DNA of 64,000 nt from Cupriavidus gilardii (GCF_013314895.1 NZ_JABTYE010000002.1:62001-126000); one strand, 5' to 3'. Shown: positions 18,358 to 26,226, numbered from the stretch's first letter. Program-made: numbers and translations. The notes: generated by a model from the sequence alone, not told the origin.

Positions 18358-18978
18358 TCAACCCGCGGCCGCTTCGGCGGGCTGTTCGGTCGCGGTGCCC
18401 TTGGCGCCGGCGGGCTTGCCGACCGCGGCGAGCAGCATCTGCGCCGCGGCTTCCCAGCGCTCCGGCGAGCGGAACAGGCGTGCCGAGATCAGACCGCTCT
18501 GCAGCGCGCCGAAGATCACCATGGCAAGCTCGGCAGCCGGAATCGGCTGGGCAGGGGCGCCCTCCGCGCGCGCCTGTTCGATCATGCCGGTCAGCAGACG
18601 CTCGTGCAGCAGAAAGAAGTCCTTCAGCACGGCATGGACGGCCTCGGGCAGGCACTCGGTTTCGGTCGCCAGCATGCCGCACATGCAGATCTGGTCCGGA
18701 TCGAGCTTGCGGCGCCAGCCGTTCAGATAGAGCTCGGCACGCTCGACCGGACTGAGCGCCGGGTCGATATGGCTGAGCTCTTCGGCGATCCTCGCGGTGT
18801 ATTGCCGCGTGGCTTCCAGCGCCAGGTCTTCCTTGCAGGGGAAGTAATAGTGGATGCTGGACGTCTTGACGCCGACCAGGTCGGCGAGGTCGCGATAGCT
18901 GAAACCATTGAAACCGCGCCGGCGGATCAAGGCGAAGGTATGGTCGAGCAGTTGCTCGCGGACGGATTGCGCTTTCAT
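18358..18978 (-). CDS. TetR family repressor, autoregulated
   Basis: 206-residue TetR-type regulator. The N-terminal HTH covers about residues 8-52, with YRDLADLVGVKTSSIHYYF as helix-turn-helix and recognition helix; the C-terminal ligand domain resembles the AcrR/YxaF-like group with a cysteine-bearing CMCGMLATE motif near 98-106. Its own promoter (18985-19013) has a 16-bp operator inside the spacer. Two more copies of that operator lie upstream of the exported repeat protein at 19281-19661, so the repressor very probably controls that gene and itself. The -10 box sits so close to the ATG that the transcript may be leaderless. The ligand is unknown. Confidence 0.88.
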   Translation of the reverse strand: MKAQSVREQLLDHTFALIRRRGFNGFSYRDLADLVGVKTSSIHYYFPCKEDLALEATRQYTARIAEELSHIDPALSPVERAELYLNGWRRKLDPDQICMCGMLATETECLPEAVHAVLKDFFLLHERLLTGMIEQARAEGAPAQPIPAAELAMVIFGALQSGLISARLFRSPERWEAAAQMLLAAVGKPAGAKGTATEQPAEAAAG

Positions 18979-18984
18979 GACGCC

Positions 18985-19013
18985 ACTTTATCTACCAAGA
19001 GATAGGTTAGCAA
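18985..19013 (-). promoter_or_regulatory. tetR promoter with internal operator
   Basis: Minus strand: -35 TTGCTA (19013-19008), 17-bp spacer, -10 TAAAGT (18990-18985). Operator TATCTA-N4-GAGATA (plus strand) lies at 18989-19004, one mismatch from a perfect inverted repeat. Expected transcription start falls at or beside the ATG at 18978, so the mRNA may lack a leader. Confidence 0.7.
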
Positions 19014-19096
19014 TGAGGGATACCCCCGGATTGCCGGCATCCCTGCCGTCCAGCGTCATGCAAGATGCGAGCCATTGTGCGGCCCGGCGGCCGGCA

Positions 19097-19198
19097 TCAG
19101 GCCGGCAACACTTGCGCGATCGCCGTGACGAGCCAACCACTTGCTCCGCAGAGCAGCAGCCAACCGGACACAATCAGAACACTGTCGCGAATTCCCAC
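19097..19198 (-). CDS. predicted 33-residue single-span membrane peptide
   Basis: Small open frame of 33 residues starting at GTG 19198, with an AGGAG Shine-Dalgarno 6 nt upstream (minus strand). The product has a short polar start (GIRDS) and one hydrophobic span (VLIVSGWLLLCGASGW), ending in a second mildly hydrophobic stretch. It lies 82 bp downstream of the exported repeat protein gene on the same strand and ahead of tetR, so it could be the second gene of the TetR-controlled unit. Support is the ribosome-binding site, composition and position only; no family is recognised. It could be a chance open frame. Confidence 0.45.
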   Translation of the reverse strand: MGIRDSVLIVSGWLLLCGASGWLVTAIAQVLPA

Positions 19199-19280
19199 GA
19201 TCGACTCCTGAAAACAAGCCGGACCGCCATGCCGGCGGCCTGGCCACGATGATTGCCGCGGCCTTCCGGCCGCCTCCTTC

Positions 19281-19661
19281 TCAGGCGCGGGCGCCGTCGG
19301 TGTAGGTGTCCACGCTGCGCGCGCCGTCGGTGTACGAATCGAAGCGGCGCGACGGCGAGGCGGACACGCCGCTGCGATCCAGGCCGGCGCTGCGGAAGCT
19401 GTCGGTGAATGGATCGGTCTTGCCGACGCGCGCACCTTCGGTGAACGGGTCGAACTTGCCGGCACGCGCGCCCTCCGTGTAGACGTCGAACTTGCCGGTG
19501 CGGGCGCCCTCGCTGTACGGGTCGAACTTGCCGGTGCGCAGTTCGTAGCCGTAGCGGTCGGCCGGCACGCTGCCCGCAGGGGCGGCGGCAGCCTGGCCGG
19601 CGACGGTAGCGGCGGCCACGGTGGCGATGGCGATCAAAGTCCTGGCGAACTTGGCTTGCAT
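19281..19661 (-). CDS. exported protein with 12-residue RxGKFDPYTEGA repeats
   Basis: 126 residues. A clear Sec signal peptide (basic start, hydrophobic LIAIATVAAATVAG, Ala-rich cleavage zone near residue 26) precedes four adjacent 12-residue repeats of the form RTGKFDPYSEGA, then a Ser-rich spacer, then two decayed copies (RRFDSYTDGA, RSVDTYTDGA). No cysteine and no membrane anchor, so probably a free periplasmic or secreted protein. The start is ATG 19661 with AGGAG 8 nt upstream. Two promoters upstream each contain the TetR operator, making this the apparent main target of the neighbouring repressor. No enzymatic motif is visible; function unknown. Confidence 0.75.
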   Translation of the reverse strand: MQAKFARTLIAIATVAAATVAGQAAAAPAGSVPADRYGYELRTGKFDPYSEGARTGKFDVYTEGARAGKFDPFTEGARVGKTDPFTDSFRSAGLDRSGVSASPSRRFDSYTDGARSVDTYTDGARA

Positions 19662-19754
19662 GATGTTTCTCCTGGCTTATGGGCTGGCGGGCGGCTTGTG
19701 GTCCCTGCCCTGGCCCGGGCAACGGTGCGCCGGCGCTTTTTTCCAGGCATCGAT

Positions 19755-19785
19755 TATCTACTCGTAGATAGATAAGCGCTGTCAA
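19755..19785 (-). promoter_or_regulatory. proximal promoter and TetR operator of the repeat-protein gene
   Basis: Operator TATCTAC-TC-GTAGATA, a perfect 7-bp-arm palindrome, at 19755-19770. On the minus strand a consensus -35 TTGACA (19785-19780) precedes it, so the operator covers the expected -10 region (TAGATA after a 19-bp spacer). It lies about 95-125 bp upstream of the start codon at 19661. Confidence 0.65.
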
Positions 19786-19868
19786 AAAAATAGCCTCGGC
19801 GGCTCGGTAATGCTGCTGGACCGGTAGCTCGTTGATTTCATCAACGGACTGTGGCTTCCATGCCTTGC

Positions 19869-19897
19869 ATGTTATCTACCGATAGATAGATAGTCAA
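19869..19897 (-). promoter_or_regulatory. distal promoter and second TetR operator
   Basis: Minus strand -35 TTGACT (19897-19892), 17-bp spacer, -10 TAACAT (19874-19869). Operator TATCTA-CCGA-TAGATA at 19873-19888 is placed in the spacer exactly as in the tetR promoter (18985-19013). The remaining gap from 19898 to the next gene at 20173 shows no other gene or signal that I can support. Confidence 0.65.
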
Positions 19898-20172
19898 GGA
19901 AAATATGAAGGCGCCCTGATGCAGCCCGCATCGAAGAAGCGCCACGTGAAGCCAAGTTCACAAATGGGTGTGCCCGACGAGGGCACAGCGAACAATCTAC
20001 CCTGCCCCGCAGCAATCCGACAATCCGTCACGGCGCGCGGTTGTGGGCGATCCGCGACGGATGCGGTCCGCCGCACATGGCCGGCGTGCTTTGGCGTCTA
20101 TATTGGATCGCATGGCCTGAGAGGTTTTTCGACCACAAGGATCATCGAATCCAGTACCGGAGGTACACCGCC

Positions 20173-20523
20173 ATGCGTTCGCTTGCATCACTGTTCATTG
20201 CGCCCAGCCCGGAAAAGATCGCCGCCAAGGAGTTGCAGGACATGCGGCTCGCGCTGTTCCAGGCCGAACGGCGCCTGCTGGAGGCGCAGATGCAGGTCGA
20301 CTACTACCGCGACATGGTCGGCTTCCTGGAAGAGGTCGCCACCGCCGGGGTCGAACAGGTCGTCGACAAACGCCGCGCCAGCGAGGCTGCGGCGGCCGAG
20401 CAGGCCGAGCGGGCGGAAGCGGCCGTTTCGCATACCGTGCCGGTTCCGCCGCAGACCGCCGCCCAGCCTTCGCGCATTGCAGCTGGACTGACCACCGTCC
20501 CGATCGTGCCTTCCGCGGCCTGA
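20173..20523 (+). CDS. small conserved-type cytosolic protein, coiled coil
   Basis: 116 residues, function not recognised. The first half is a long amphipathic helix (PSPEKIAAKELQDMRLALFQ, then an AERRLLEAQMQVDYYRDM stretch) with coiled-coil spacing; the C-terminal 40 residues are Ala/Pro-rich and probably disordered. It resembles short uncharacterised Burkholderiales proteins that begin with a similar SLFIAPSPEKIAAKEL stretch. The start is ATG 20173 with GGAGG 9-13 nt upstream. Whether the TetR operator 285 bp upstream affects it is uncertain, since the promoter there points the other way. Confidence 0.65.
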   Translation: MRSLASLFIAPSPEKIAAKELQDMRLALFQAERRLLEAQMQVDYYRDMVGFLEEVATAGVEQVVDKRRASEAAAAEQAERAEAAVSHTVPVPPQTAAQPSRIAAGLTTVPIVPSAA

Positions 20524-20628
20524 GCCATCGCTGTCACCGGCGCGCGCCCCGCGGCAGGCACGCGCCGCTTCTATGCGATACTGCGCAGCCGCGCTGCCTG
20601 GCGCTATTGACGACCTCCGCGCCCTGCC

Positions 20629-21351
20629 ATGACCCAAGCTTTCGACGCCGCTCAATCCCCCACCGCCGACGCCCCGATCGAAGTCGAAACCGCGCCCGCG
20701 CCGCGCTTTGCCGTGATCTGGATGCACGGCCTTGGCGCCGACGGCAGCGATTTCGTGCCGGTAGTGCCCGAACTCGGTCTGCCGGAGAGCGCCGCGGTGC
20801 GCTTCATCTTCCCGCACGCGCCGCTGATCCCGGTGACCTGCAACGGCGGCTATATCATGCGCGCCTGGTACGACATCGTGTCGCTCAACGATGCGCGCCG
20901 CCACGCCGACGAGAGCGGCATTCGCGCCTCGCGCGACATGGTCCGGGGGCTGATCGCCCGCGAAAATGCGCGCGGCATTCCCAGTTCGCACATCGTGCTG
21001 GCGGGCTTCTCGCAGGGCGGTGCGATGGCGTATCTGGCCGGACTGACCCACCCCGAGCCGCTGGCCGGCATCATCGCGCTGTCGACCTATCTGGCGTCGC
21101 CCACGCTGCTGGACGCCGAAGCTGCGCCGGCCAACGCTGCCACGCCGATCTTCGCTGCGCACGGCGCGCAGGACGACGTGGTGCCGCTGGCGCTCGGCAC
21201 GCAGGCCCGTGATCTGCTGCAGCAACGCGGCTATCCGCTGACGTGGCAGACCTACCCGATGCCGCATTCGGTCTGCCTCGAAGAGATCGCCGACATCGGC
21301 GTCTGGCTCGGCCAGCGCCTTGCGGCGATCGGCGCCGGTCCCGCGGCCTGA
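20629..21351 (+). CDS. carboxylesterase/phospholipase-type alpha/beta hydrolase
   Basis: 240-residue esterase of the carboxylesterase II/lysophospholipase-like family. The nucleophile is in GFSQGG (Ser128), the acid in GAQDDVVP near 185, and the base in MPHSVC near 217. The N-terminal WMHGLGADGSDF oxyanion motif is typical. Cytosolic, without a signal peptide. It hydrolyses short-chain esters or thioesters in studied relatives; the substrate here is not known. Neighbouring genes are unrelated small proteins, so it is probably a separate unit. Confidence 0.88.
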   Translation: MTQAFDAAQSPTADAPIEVETAPAPRFAVIWMHGLGADGSDFVPVVPELGLPESAAVRFIFPHAPLIPVTCNGGYIMRAWYDIVSLNDARRHADESGIRASRDMVRGLIARENARGIPSSHIVLAGFSQGGAMAYLAGLTHPEPLAGIIALSTYLASPTLLDAEAAPANAATPIFAAHGAQDDVVPLALGTQARDLLQQRGYPLTWQTYPMPHSVCLEEIADIGVWLGQRLAAIGAGPAA

Positions 21352-21433
21352 GAAGGTCCTTCGTGACCGCCTGATCGCGCCATGCCCGTTGGTCCGGCGC
21401 CCCACCCGCACGCGCCAATCCGATTCGTTTCCG

Positions 21434-21805
21434 ATGTCAGCAATTCCCCCTGCTCCCCTGCTCGATTTCAATACCCGCAAGGCGCTGCTGTTCGCGCTGG
21501 CCGCCGAACGTCTGTCGGCCTACTACGAGCACGGCAAATGGATGACCGACGCGCAGGCCGCCACGCTGGCCGCGCAATGGCTGTCGCGCTCGAAGCTGCA
21601 GCTCGCGCTGACCGAACGCCGCCTGCTGTCGGAATTGAGCGATCAGCTTGCGCGCCAGCTCGCCGAGACGCTGTCGCGCTCGGCAGGGCTGTACGCTGCG
21701 CATGAAATGATGGAAGCGCTGGACCCGAACTATCAGTCGGCCTTCGCGCACGACATGCTCGACGAGTGCGAGCGGCTGCTGCGCGAGAACGGCGTGCAGG
21801 ACTGA
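21434..21805 (+). CDS. conserved-type hypothetical protein (123 aa), helical
   Basis: 123 residues, soluble and helical, with no recognised domain. It contains YYEHGKWMTDAQAATLAAQW near residues 31-50 and an acidic C terminus (MLDECERLLRENGVQD). The start is ATG 21434; upstream frame extension is open but not conserved in character. Only 24 bp separate its stop from the convergent epimerase gene. Function unknown. Confidence 0.65.
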   Translation: MSAIPPAPLLDFNTRKALLFALAAERLSAYYEHGKWMTDAQAATLAAQWLSRSKLQLALTERRLLSELSDQLARQLAETLSRSAGLYAAHEMMEALDPNYQSAFAHDMLDECERLLRENGVQD

Positions 21806-21829
21806 GCGCGCCGCTTTACCGCGAAGGAT

Positions 21830-22984
21830 TCAGTCGGCGAGCTTGCGCAGCGCCTCGTAGGCGGTCGCGAGATGGTACGGCGTGGTCGACGGCATCTCGT
21901 CGCGCAGCACCGCATCGTCAGGACCGATGCATTCGTGCCAGCCGCGTGCATGCAGGAAGCGGCCGGGAAAGGCGGCCAGCCACGCGGCCAGTGCCGCGCG
22001 GCCCTCGTCGTCGCCGCGCAGTGCCAGTGCGCGCGCGTATTCGGTCTGCGCCCAGATGCGCTGCGTCGCATCGATGATGCGCCCGCCGGCATCGAGCGCC
22101 GCGGCAACGCCCTGCGTTTCCTGTGCCACCCCATGCCGCTGGGCGAAGGCACAGCCGCGCGTCAGCGACTCGGCCAGTTCGCACGCGCCGAACACCGACG
22201 GCGACATCGCCAGCAGCGAATACCACTCGAATTGATGGCCCGGCTCGATGCGATTGCCGGGCGCGCCCAATGGCAGCTCGGCGATGCAGCCATTGGCAGG
22301 ATCGACGAAGGTGCGCTGGACCTGCCGCGCGATCTCGCGCAGCCGCTGCGCGTACCAGTCTTCGCCGGTGGCTTCGTAAGCGGCGAGATAGGCCTCGGTC
22401 AGATGCATCACCGGATTCTGCAGCACCGCGTCGCGCTCGACGGTGAAGTCGCGCGCCAGCGCGGCGTGGTAGAGGCCGCCGCGGATCCCGAACTTCTCTT
22501 CGATCAACGCGACCGCATCGTCGAGCACGGCGCGCGCCTGCGCATTGCCGCCGCGCCGCCAGTACGCGGCGCAGGCAAACACGATGAAGGCGTGCGTGTA
22601 CAGGTCCTTGCCGGTATCGAGCGGCGCGCCGTCGGCATCGATGCTGTAGTACCAGCCCCCTTCCGGATCGGCGAAGCGGCGGCGCAGCGCGGCAAACAGC
22701 GTATCGGCATGCGCCAGGCCGTCCGGTTGTCGCGCGAACACGTAGAGCTGCCGCGCGCAGGCCATCGCCCGATAGCGCTGCACCGGCAGCGGGCTGGCAT
22801 CGCGCCCGGCCAGGGCCTCGTAGGGCAAGCCGATGGACTCGTGCCAGCCCGGTCCGGTCCACAACGGCAATACGGTGGTGTCGTAGTGCGCCAGCAGCGC
22901 CGCAATGGCGGCGCCAGGGCCGGAAGCGGACAAGGCGGCGGCAGTCGTTGCCGAAGCGGCGGCGGAGGGGGAAATGCGGGTCAT
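21830..22984 (-). CDS. AGE family sugar epimerase/isomerase
   Basis: 384-residue (alpha/alpha)6-barrel enzyme of the N-acylglucosamine 2-epimerase/mannose isomerase family. Recognisable stretches are GWHESIGLPYEAL near 50, DLYTHAFIVFACAAYWRRGG near 125, the catalytic-region MHLTEAYLAAYEATGE near 185 and EPGHQFEWYSLL near 240, which carries a conserved histidine. Family members interconvert aldoses and ketoses such as mannose/fructose, glucose/mannose or N-acylated sugars; the exact sugar is not predictable. The start is ATG 22984, the first Met before the conserved region. No sugar transport genes lie nearby. Confidence 0.83.
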   Translation of the reverse strand: MTRISPSAAASATTAAALSASGPGAAIAALLAHYDTTVLPLWTGPGWHESIGLPYEALAGRDASPLPVQRYRAMACARQLYVFARQPDGLAHADTLFAALRRRFADPEGGWYYSIDADGAPLDTGKDLYTHAFIVFACAAYWRRGGNAQARAVLDDAVALIEEKFGIRGGLYHAALARDFTVERDAVLQNPVMHLTEAYLAAYEATGEDWYAQRLREIARQVQRTFVDPANGCIAELPLGAPGNRIEPGHQFEWYSLLAMSPSVFGACELAESLTRGCAFAQRHGVAQETQGVAAALDAGGRIIDATQRIWAQTEYARALALRGDDEGRAALAAWLAAFPGRFLHARGWHECIGPDDAVLRDEMPSTTPYHLATAYEALRKLAD

Positions 22985-23133
22985 CGATGCAGGGGAATCG
23001 GCGGCGGGCACGGGCAAGCGCAGAAGATACTGTAAATGCCCACGAAACAAAAGCGGCGGACTGTCCGTGGCCACCGAGCCGAACTCCGCTGGCCAACTGC
23101 TACGATGAATCAGGTAGCAAGGGGGTACCCGCC

Positions 23134-23373
23134 ATGCCGAACACATCCCTGTCCCTGTCCGACCGGCACCGCACCGTGGTGCTGCACGTGATCGAGCTGC
23201 AGCCGCAGGCCTACACCTGGCAGATGGTGCTGGAAGAACACTGCGGCAGCGCCGACTGCGACTGCATCATCGACGCCCACGCCGAATGGCCCACGCAGGC
23301 GGAGGCGCAAGCGGCCGGCTGGGCCGAGTGCAACCGGCTGCTGAACGGCCCGCGCATCGCCACCGAGCACTGA
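23134..23373 (+). CDS. small cysteine-containing hypothetical protein (79 aa)
   Basis: 79 residues, not recognised. A cysteine/aspartate cluster CGSADCDC at about 37-44 is followed by DAHAEWPTQAEAQAAGW. Three cysteines spaced C-x4-C-x-C could bind a metal, which is inference only. The start is ATG 23134 with an AGGGGG element upstream. A GC-rich hairpin follows the stop (23382-23401). Confidence 0.6.
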   Translation: MPNTSLSLSDRHRTVVLHVIELQPQAYTWQMVLEEHCGSADCDCIIDAHAEWPTQAEAQAAGWAECNRLLNGPRIATEH

Positions 23374-23381
23374 GTCCGGGC

Positions 23382-23401
23382 GCCGGCGCTTGAACGCCGG
23401 C
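23382..23401. terminator. GC hairpin downstream of the 79-aa gene
   Basis: GCCGGCG (23382-23388), 6-nt loop, CGCCGGC (23395-23401). No T-run follows, so it is at best a weak intrinsic terminator or an mRNA 3' end stabiliser. Confidence 0.45.
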
Positions 23402-23619
23402 CGATATGCACTACCCTGAAGGCGTCGGGCTTCTGTCCGACGCGGGTCTGCTGCGCGCTCTCGGCCTGGCTTGACGGCACCTTGCCGGCAGGGCGCGAAC
23501 GCCGTCGGCGTCTCACTGGACCCGCTCCGACCGACTCTCACCACGACGGGAGACACCCCTTGCCACCGGCGCGACGGCGCACCGGCAAGAGGGGCTGTTC
23601 CGCTCGCCGGGAGACCGCC

Positions 23620-23922
23620 ATGGAAAAGCCGGTGATCAGTCCCCGCCGCTTCGTCGAAGTGGTCAACGCGCGGCTGCCGACGCATCCGCTGTATCGCGAG
23701 GGCATGCACGTGTACGCCGTGCCGCGCCACGCCGAACATCCGCGCAGCCTGGTCTGTGTCGGGCCCAAGGGCACGGTCGGTGTCTGTACCGCGATCGAGA
23801 CCATCGTGCGCAACGAGTTCGATGTCGAGCCGGACATCCCGCGCGAGTGGCACCACGACATCCCGCCCTGCGCACCGAATATCCGCCGCGCGCATTCGGT
23901 GCCGCAGCAACGGCAGTCCTGA
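23620..23922 (+). CDS. small hypothetical protein (100 aa)
   Basis: 100 residues, function not recognised. It contains MEKPVISPRRFVEVVNARL at the start, a hydrophobic GTVGVCTAIETIVRNEF stretch near 50-67 and a WHHDIPPCAP motif near 76. No signal peptide or membrane segment. The start is ATG 23620 with GGGAG 8-12 nt upstream. Convergent with the DHA2 exporter, 25 bp between stops. The 246 bp upstream to the preceding gene contain the hairpin above and nothing else evident. Confidence 0.6.
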   Translation: MEKPVISPRRFVEVVNARLPTHPLYREGMHVYAVPRHAEHPRSLVCVGPKGTVGVCTAIETIVRNEFDVEPDIPREWHHDIPPCAPNIRRAHSVPQQRQS

Positions 23923-23947
23923 ACCGGCGTCGGCCCGGGCCGCGGTC

Positions 23948-25396
23948 TCAGACCTCGGCCGCCTCGGCGGTTTCGCGCGTTTCCCGGGTAGCCTTGCCCG
24001 TTCCGGTATCGTCCTCGGCCGTCAGCTGCATGAAAATCCACGCGGAGGCCGACGTAATCAATCCCACGCAGACGAAGGTGGCATGAAACGCCGGCAGCGG
24101 CCCGGCCTGCGCATGCTCCTGCAGCACGCGATTGAACGTCCCCAGCAAGGCGCCGGCCGACGTGACCGCCAGACTCATCGCCAGCATCTGCACCATCGAC
24201 AGCAGGCTGTTGCCACCGCTGGCGCTTGCCCCGCCGAGATCCTTCAGCGTGACCGTGTTCATCGCGGTGAACTGGATCGAATTGACCGCGCCGAACAGCG
24301 CCAGCTGGCAGAGCACCAGGGGCAGCGGCAAGGTCGGCGAAATCAGCCCGAACGAGGCGATCACCAGACCGACCACGAAGGTATTGGTGACCAGCACGCG
24401 ACGATAGCCGTGCCGTTCGATCAGGCGAGTCGCCAAGCGCTTGGACAGCATGCCGGCCGCGGTCACGGGAAGCATCATCAGCCCCGCGTACAGCGGCGAG
24501 TAGCCGAGGCAAACCTGCAGCGTCAGCGGGATCAGGAACGGCATGGCGCCGTTGCCGATGCGGGCGAACAGATTGCCCAGCAGGCCCACGCTGAAACTGT
24601 GGATGCGGAACAGCGACAACGGAAACAGCGGCTGCGCGTGCCGCGCCGCATGCAGGGCATAGGCGGTCAGCGCGGCCAGGCTGGCGATCAGCAGCATCAG
24701 CACGGTCGCGTGCTCGAAGCCGAAGTCGGCCAGGCCATCGAGCGCGAAGGAGATCGTCACCATCGCCGTGGCCAGGAAGGCGTAGCCCGCCAGATCGAAA
24801 CGGCCTGTCTCCGGCAGACGGCTGTCCGGCATGTAGCGCAGCGTCGCGAGCCCGCCCAGCAGGCCGACCGGCACGTTGATCAGGAAGATCCAATGCCACG
24901 ACAGCGCCTGAGTCAGCCAGCCGCCGAGGGTCGGCCCGATCAGCGGACCGATCATGCCCGGAATCGCGACGAAGCTCAGCGCCTGCAGGAACTGCTCGCG
25001 CGGAAAGGTCCGCAGTACCGCCAGGCGCCCCACCGGCAGCAGCATCGCGCCGCCGACGCCCTGTACGACCCGCGCGCCAACCAGGAACGGCAGGCTGGGC
25101 GCATAGGCGCACAGCAGCGATCCCAGCACGAACAGCGCGATCGCCAGCTGAAAGATCCGGCGGGTGCCGAAGCGATCGGCCAGCCAGCCCGATGCCGGGA
25201 TGATGACCGCCATCGTCAGCGAATACGCAATGATCACCGACTGCATGCGCAGCGGGCTTTCGCCGAGGCTGGCCGCCATCGCCGGCAGTGCGGTATTGAC
25301 GATGGTGCTGTCCAGCGTCTGCATGAAGAAGCCGACCGCCACGACCCACAACATCACCTTGCGCGTGCGCGCTTCGCTGTCCTCGGTGGGCGTCAT
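23948..25396 (-). CDS. MFS drug exporter of the DHA2 (EmrB/QacA) family
   Basis: Inner-membrane proton antiporter of about 482 residues with 14 predicted spans. The motif-C-like GMIGPLIGPTLGGWL near residue 140 and the motif-A loop GWLADRFGTRRIF near 60-72 are characteristic of DHA2 exporters (MdtD-like). The C-terminal tail is Glu/Thr/Ala-rich and cytosolic. Start: ATG 25396; an in-frame GTG at 25423 would add nine residues and cannot be excluded, as neither has a strong Shine-Dalgarno. It diverges from a lipocalin gene, with a 20-bp palindrome in the gap. Exported compound unknown. Confidence 0.87.
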   Translation of the reverse strand: MTPTEDSEARTRKVMLWVVAVGFFMQTLDSTIVNTALPAMAASLGESPLRMQSVIIAYSLTMAVIIPASGWLADRFGTRRIFQLAIALFVLGSLLCAYAPSLPFLVGARVVQGVGGAMLLPVGRLAVLRTFPREQFLQALSFVAIPGMIGPLIGPTLGGWLTQALSWHWIFLINVPVGLLGGLATLRYMPDSRLPETGRFDLAGYAFLATAMVTISFALDGLADFGFEHATVLMLLIASLAALTAYALHAARHAQPLFPLSLFRIHSFSVGLLGNLFARIGNGAMPFLIPLTLQVCLGYSPLYAGLMMLPVTAAGMLSKRLATRLIERHGYRRVLVTNTFVVGLVIASFGLISPTLPLPLVLCQLALFGAVNSIQFTAMNTVTLKDLGGASASGGNSLLSMVQMLAMSLAVTSAGALLGTFNRVLQEHAQAGPLPAFHATFVCVGLITSASAWIFMQLTAEDDTGTGKATRETRETAEAAEV

Positions 25397-25470
25397 GCTG
25401 CTGGCAATCCATGAAGAAAACACGTCAAGACAGCACGATACGCCACTTCACTCGGACACCACAAGACCGG

Positions 25471-25490
25471 GCGGCCGGCGCGCCGGCCGC
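25471..25490. repeat. 20-bp perfect GC palindrome in a divergent promoter gap
   Basis: GCGGCCGGCG followed directly by CGCCGGCCGC, a perfect inverted repeat without a spacer, between the DHA2 exporter and lipocalin genes. It could be a cruciform/hairpin or a protein-binding site; its role is unknown. Confidence 0.6.
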
Positions 25491-25565
25491 GTAGGACGCG
25501 GACGGATGCCGCCCGCCGTCTTCGCTGCCTAGACTGGCCGATGACCCGACCGCAAGGAGGCAGAC

Positions 25566-26162
25566 ATGAACAAGGCTCGCATGACCACGCTGGCCACGCT
25601 CGCCGGCGTTGCCAGCGTCGGCGCGGCATTGCTGCTGGCCGCGCGCTCGCGCGAACCCGTGCGCAATCCGCACGTGCCGGAGCCGGACAAGGACGTGGAA
25701 CTGGACCCCTACCTGGGCCGCTGGTACGAGATGGCGCGGTACGAGAACCACTTCGAGCAAGGCTCCGACGCGGTCACCGCGGAGTACAGCTTGCGGCCCG
25801 ATGGATTGATCGACATCGTGAACCGCGCCGGCCGCGACGCGACCGGCAAGCCCCGCATCTCGCGCGGCAAGGCGCGCGTCGTGCCGGACAGCCGCAACGC
25901 CAAGTTCAAGGTGTCGTTCTTCGGACCGTTCTACGTCGGCGATTACTGGATCCTCGACCACGCCGAAGACTACAGCTGGTCGATCGTCGGCGAGCCGTCG
26001 GGCCGCTATCTGTGGATTCTGACGCGGGCGCGCGACCCGGAGCCGGCGCTGCGCTCGCAATTGCTGCATCGGGTCGCCGAGCTCGGCTACGACGTCGACG
26101 CGTTGCGCATGACCGAACACGCCATGCTGCAGGAAGCGCCGGCGCCCGCGGCGCCGGCTTGA
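25566..26162 (+). CDS. lipocalin family protein (Blc-like), signal-anchored
   Basis: 198 residues. The lipocalin signature LGRWYEMARYENHFEQG sits near residues 50-66, with the barrel continuing to about 175 (ending near RVAELGYDVDALRMTEH). Bacterial Blc lipocalins bind fatty acids or lysophospholipids at the outer membrane. Unusually, the N-terminal hydrophobic segment (about 7-26) contains no lipobox cysteine, so it looks like an uncleaved anchor or an ordinary signal rather than a lipoprotein. The start is ATG 25566 with AAGGAGG at 25554-25560. The C-terminal tail is Ala/Pro-rich. Confidence 0.87.
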   Translation: MNKARMTTLATLAGVASVGAALLLAARSREPVRNPHVPEPDKDVELDPYLGRWYEMARYENHFEQGSDAVTAEYSLRPDGLIDIVNRAGRDATGKPRISRGKARVVPDSRNAKFKVSFFGPFYVGDYWILDHAEDYSWSIVGEPSGRYLWILTRARDPEPALRSQLLHRVAELGYDVDALRMTEHAMLQEAPAPAAPA

Positions 26163-26165
26163 GGC

Positions 26166-26226
26166 TTGACGGCCCACGCTTCAACGCTTGAGGCTTGAGG
26201 CGTGAGCCTTGCTTGAGGCTTGAGCC
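26166..26226. repeat. GCTTGAG short tandem/degenerate repeat
   Basis: About nine degenerate copies of a 7-9-bp unit (GCTTGAGG and variants) directly after the lipocalin stop, filling the gap to the convergent PXPV-type gene. Confidence 0.7.

Noticed and set aside
23756-25414. 552-codon plus-strand frame
   Set aside because: Antisense of the DHA2 exporter; low-complexity Gln/Arg/His sequence.
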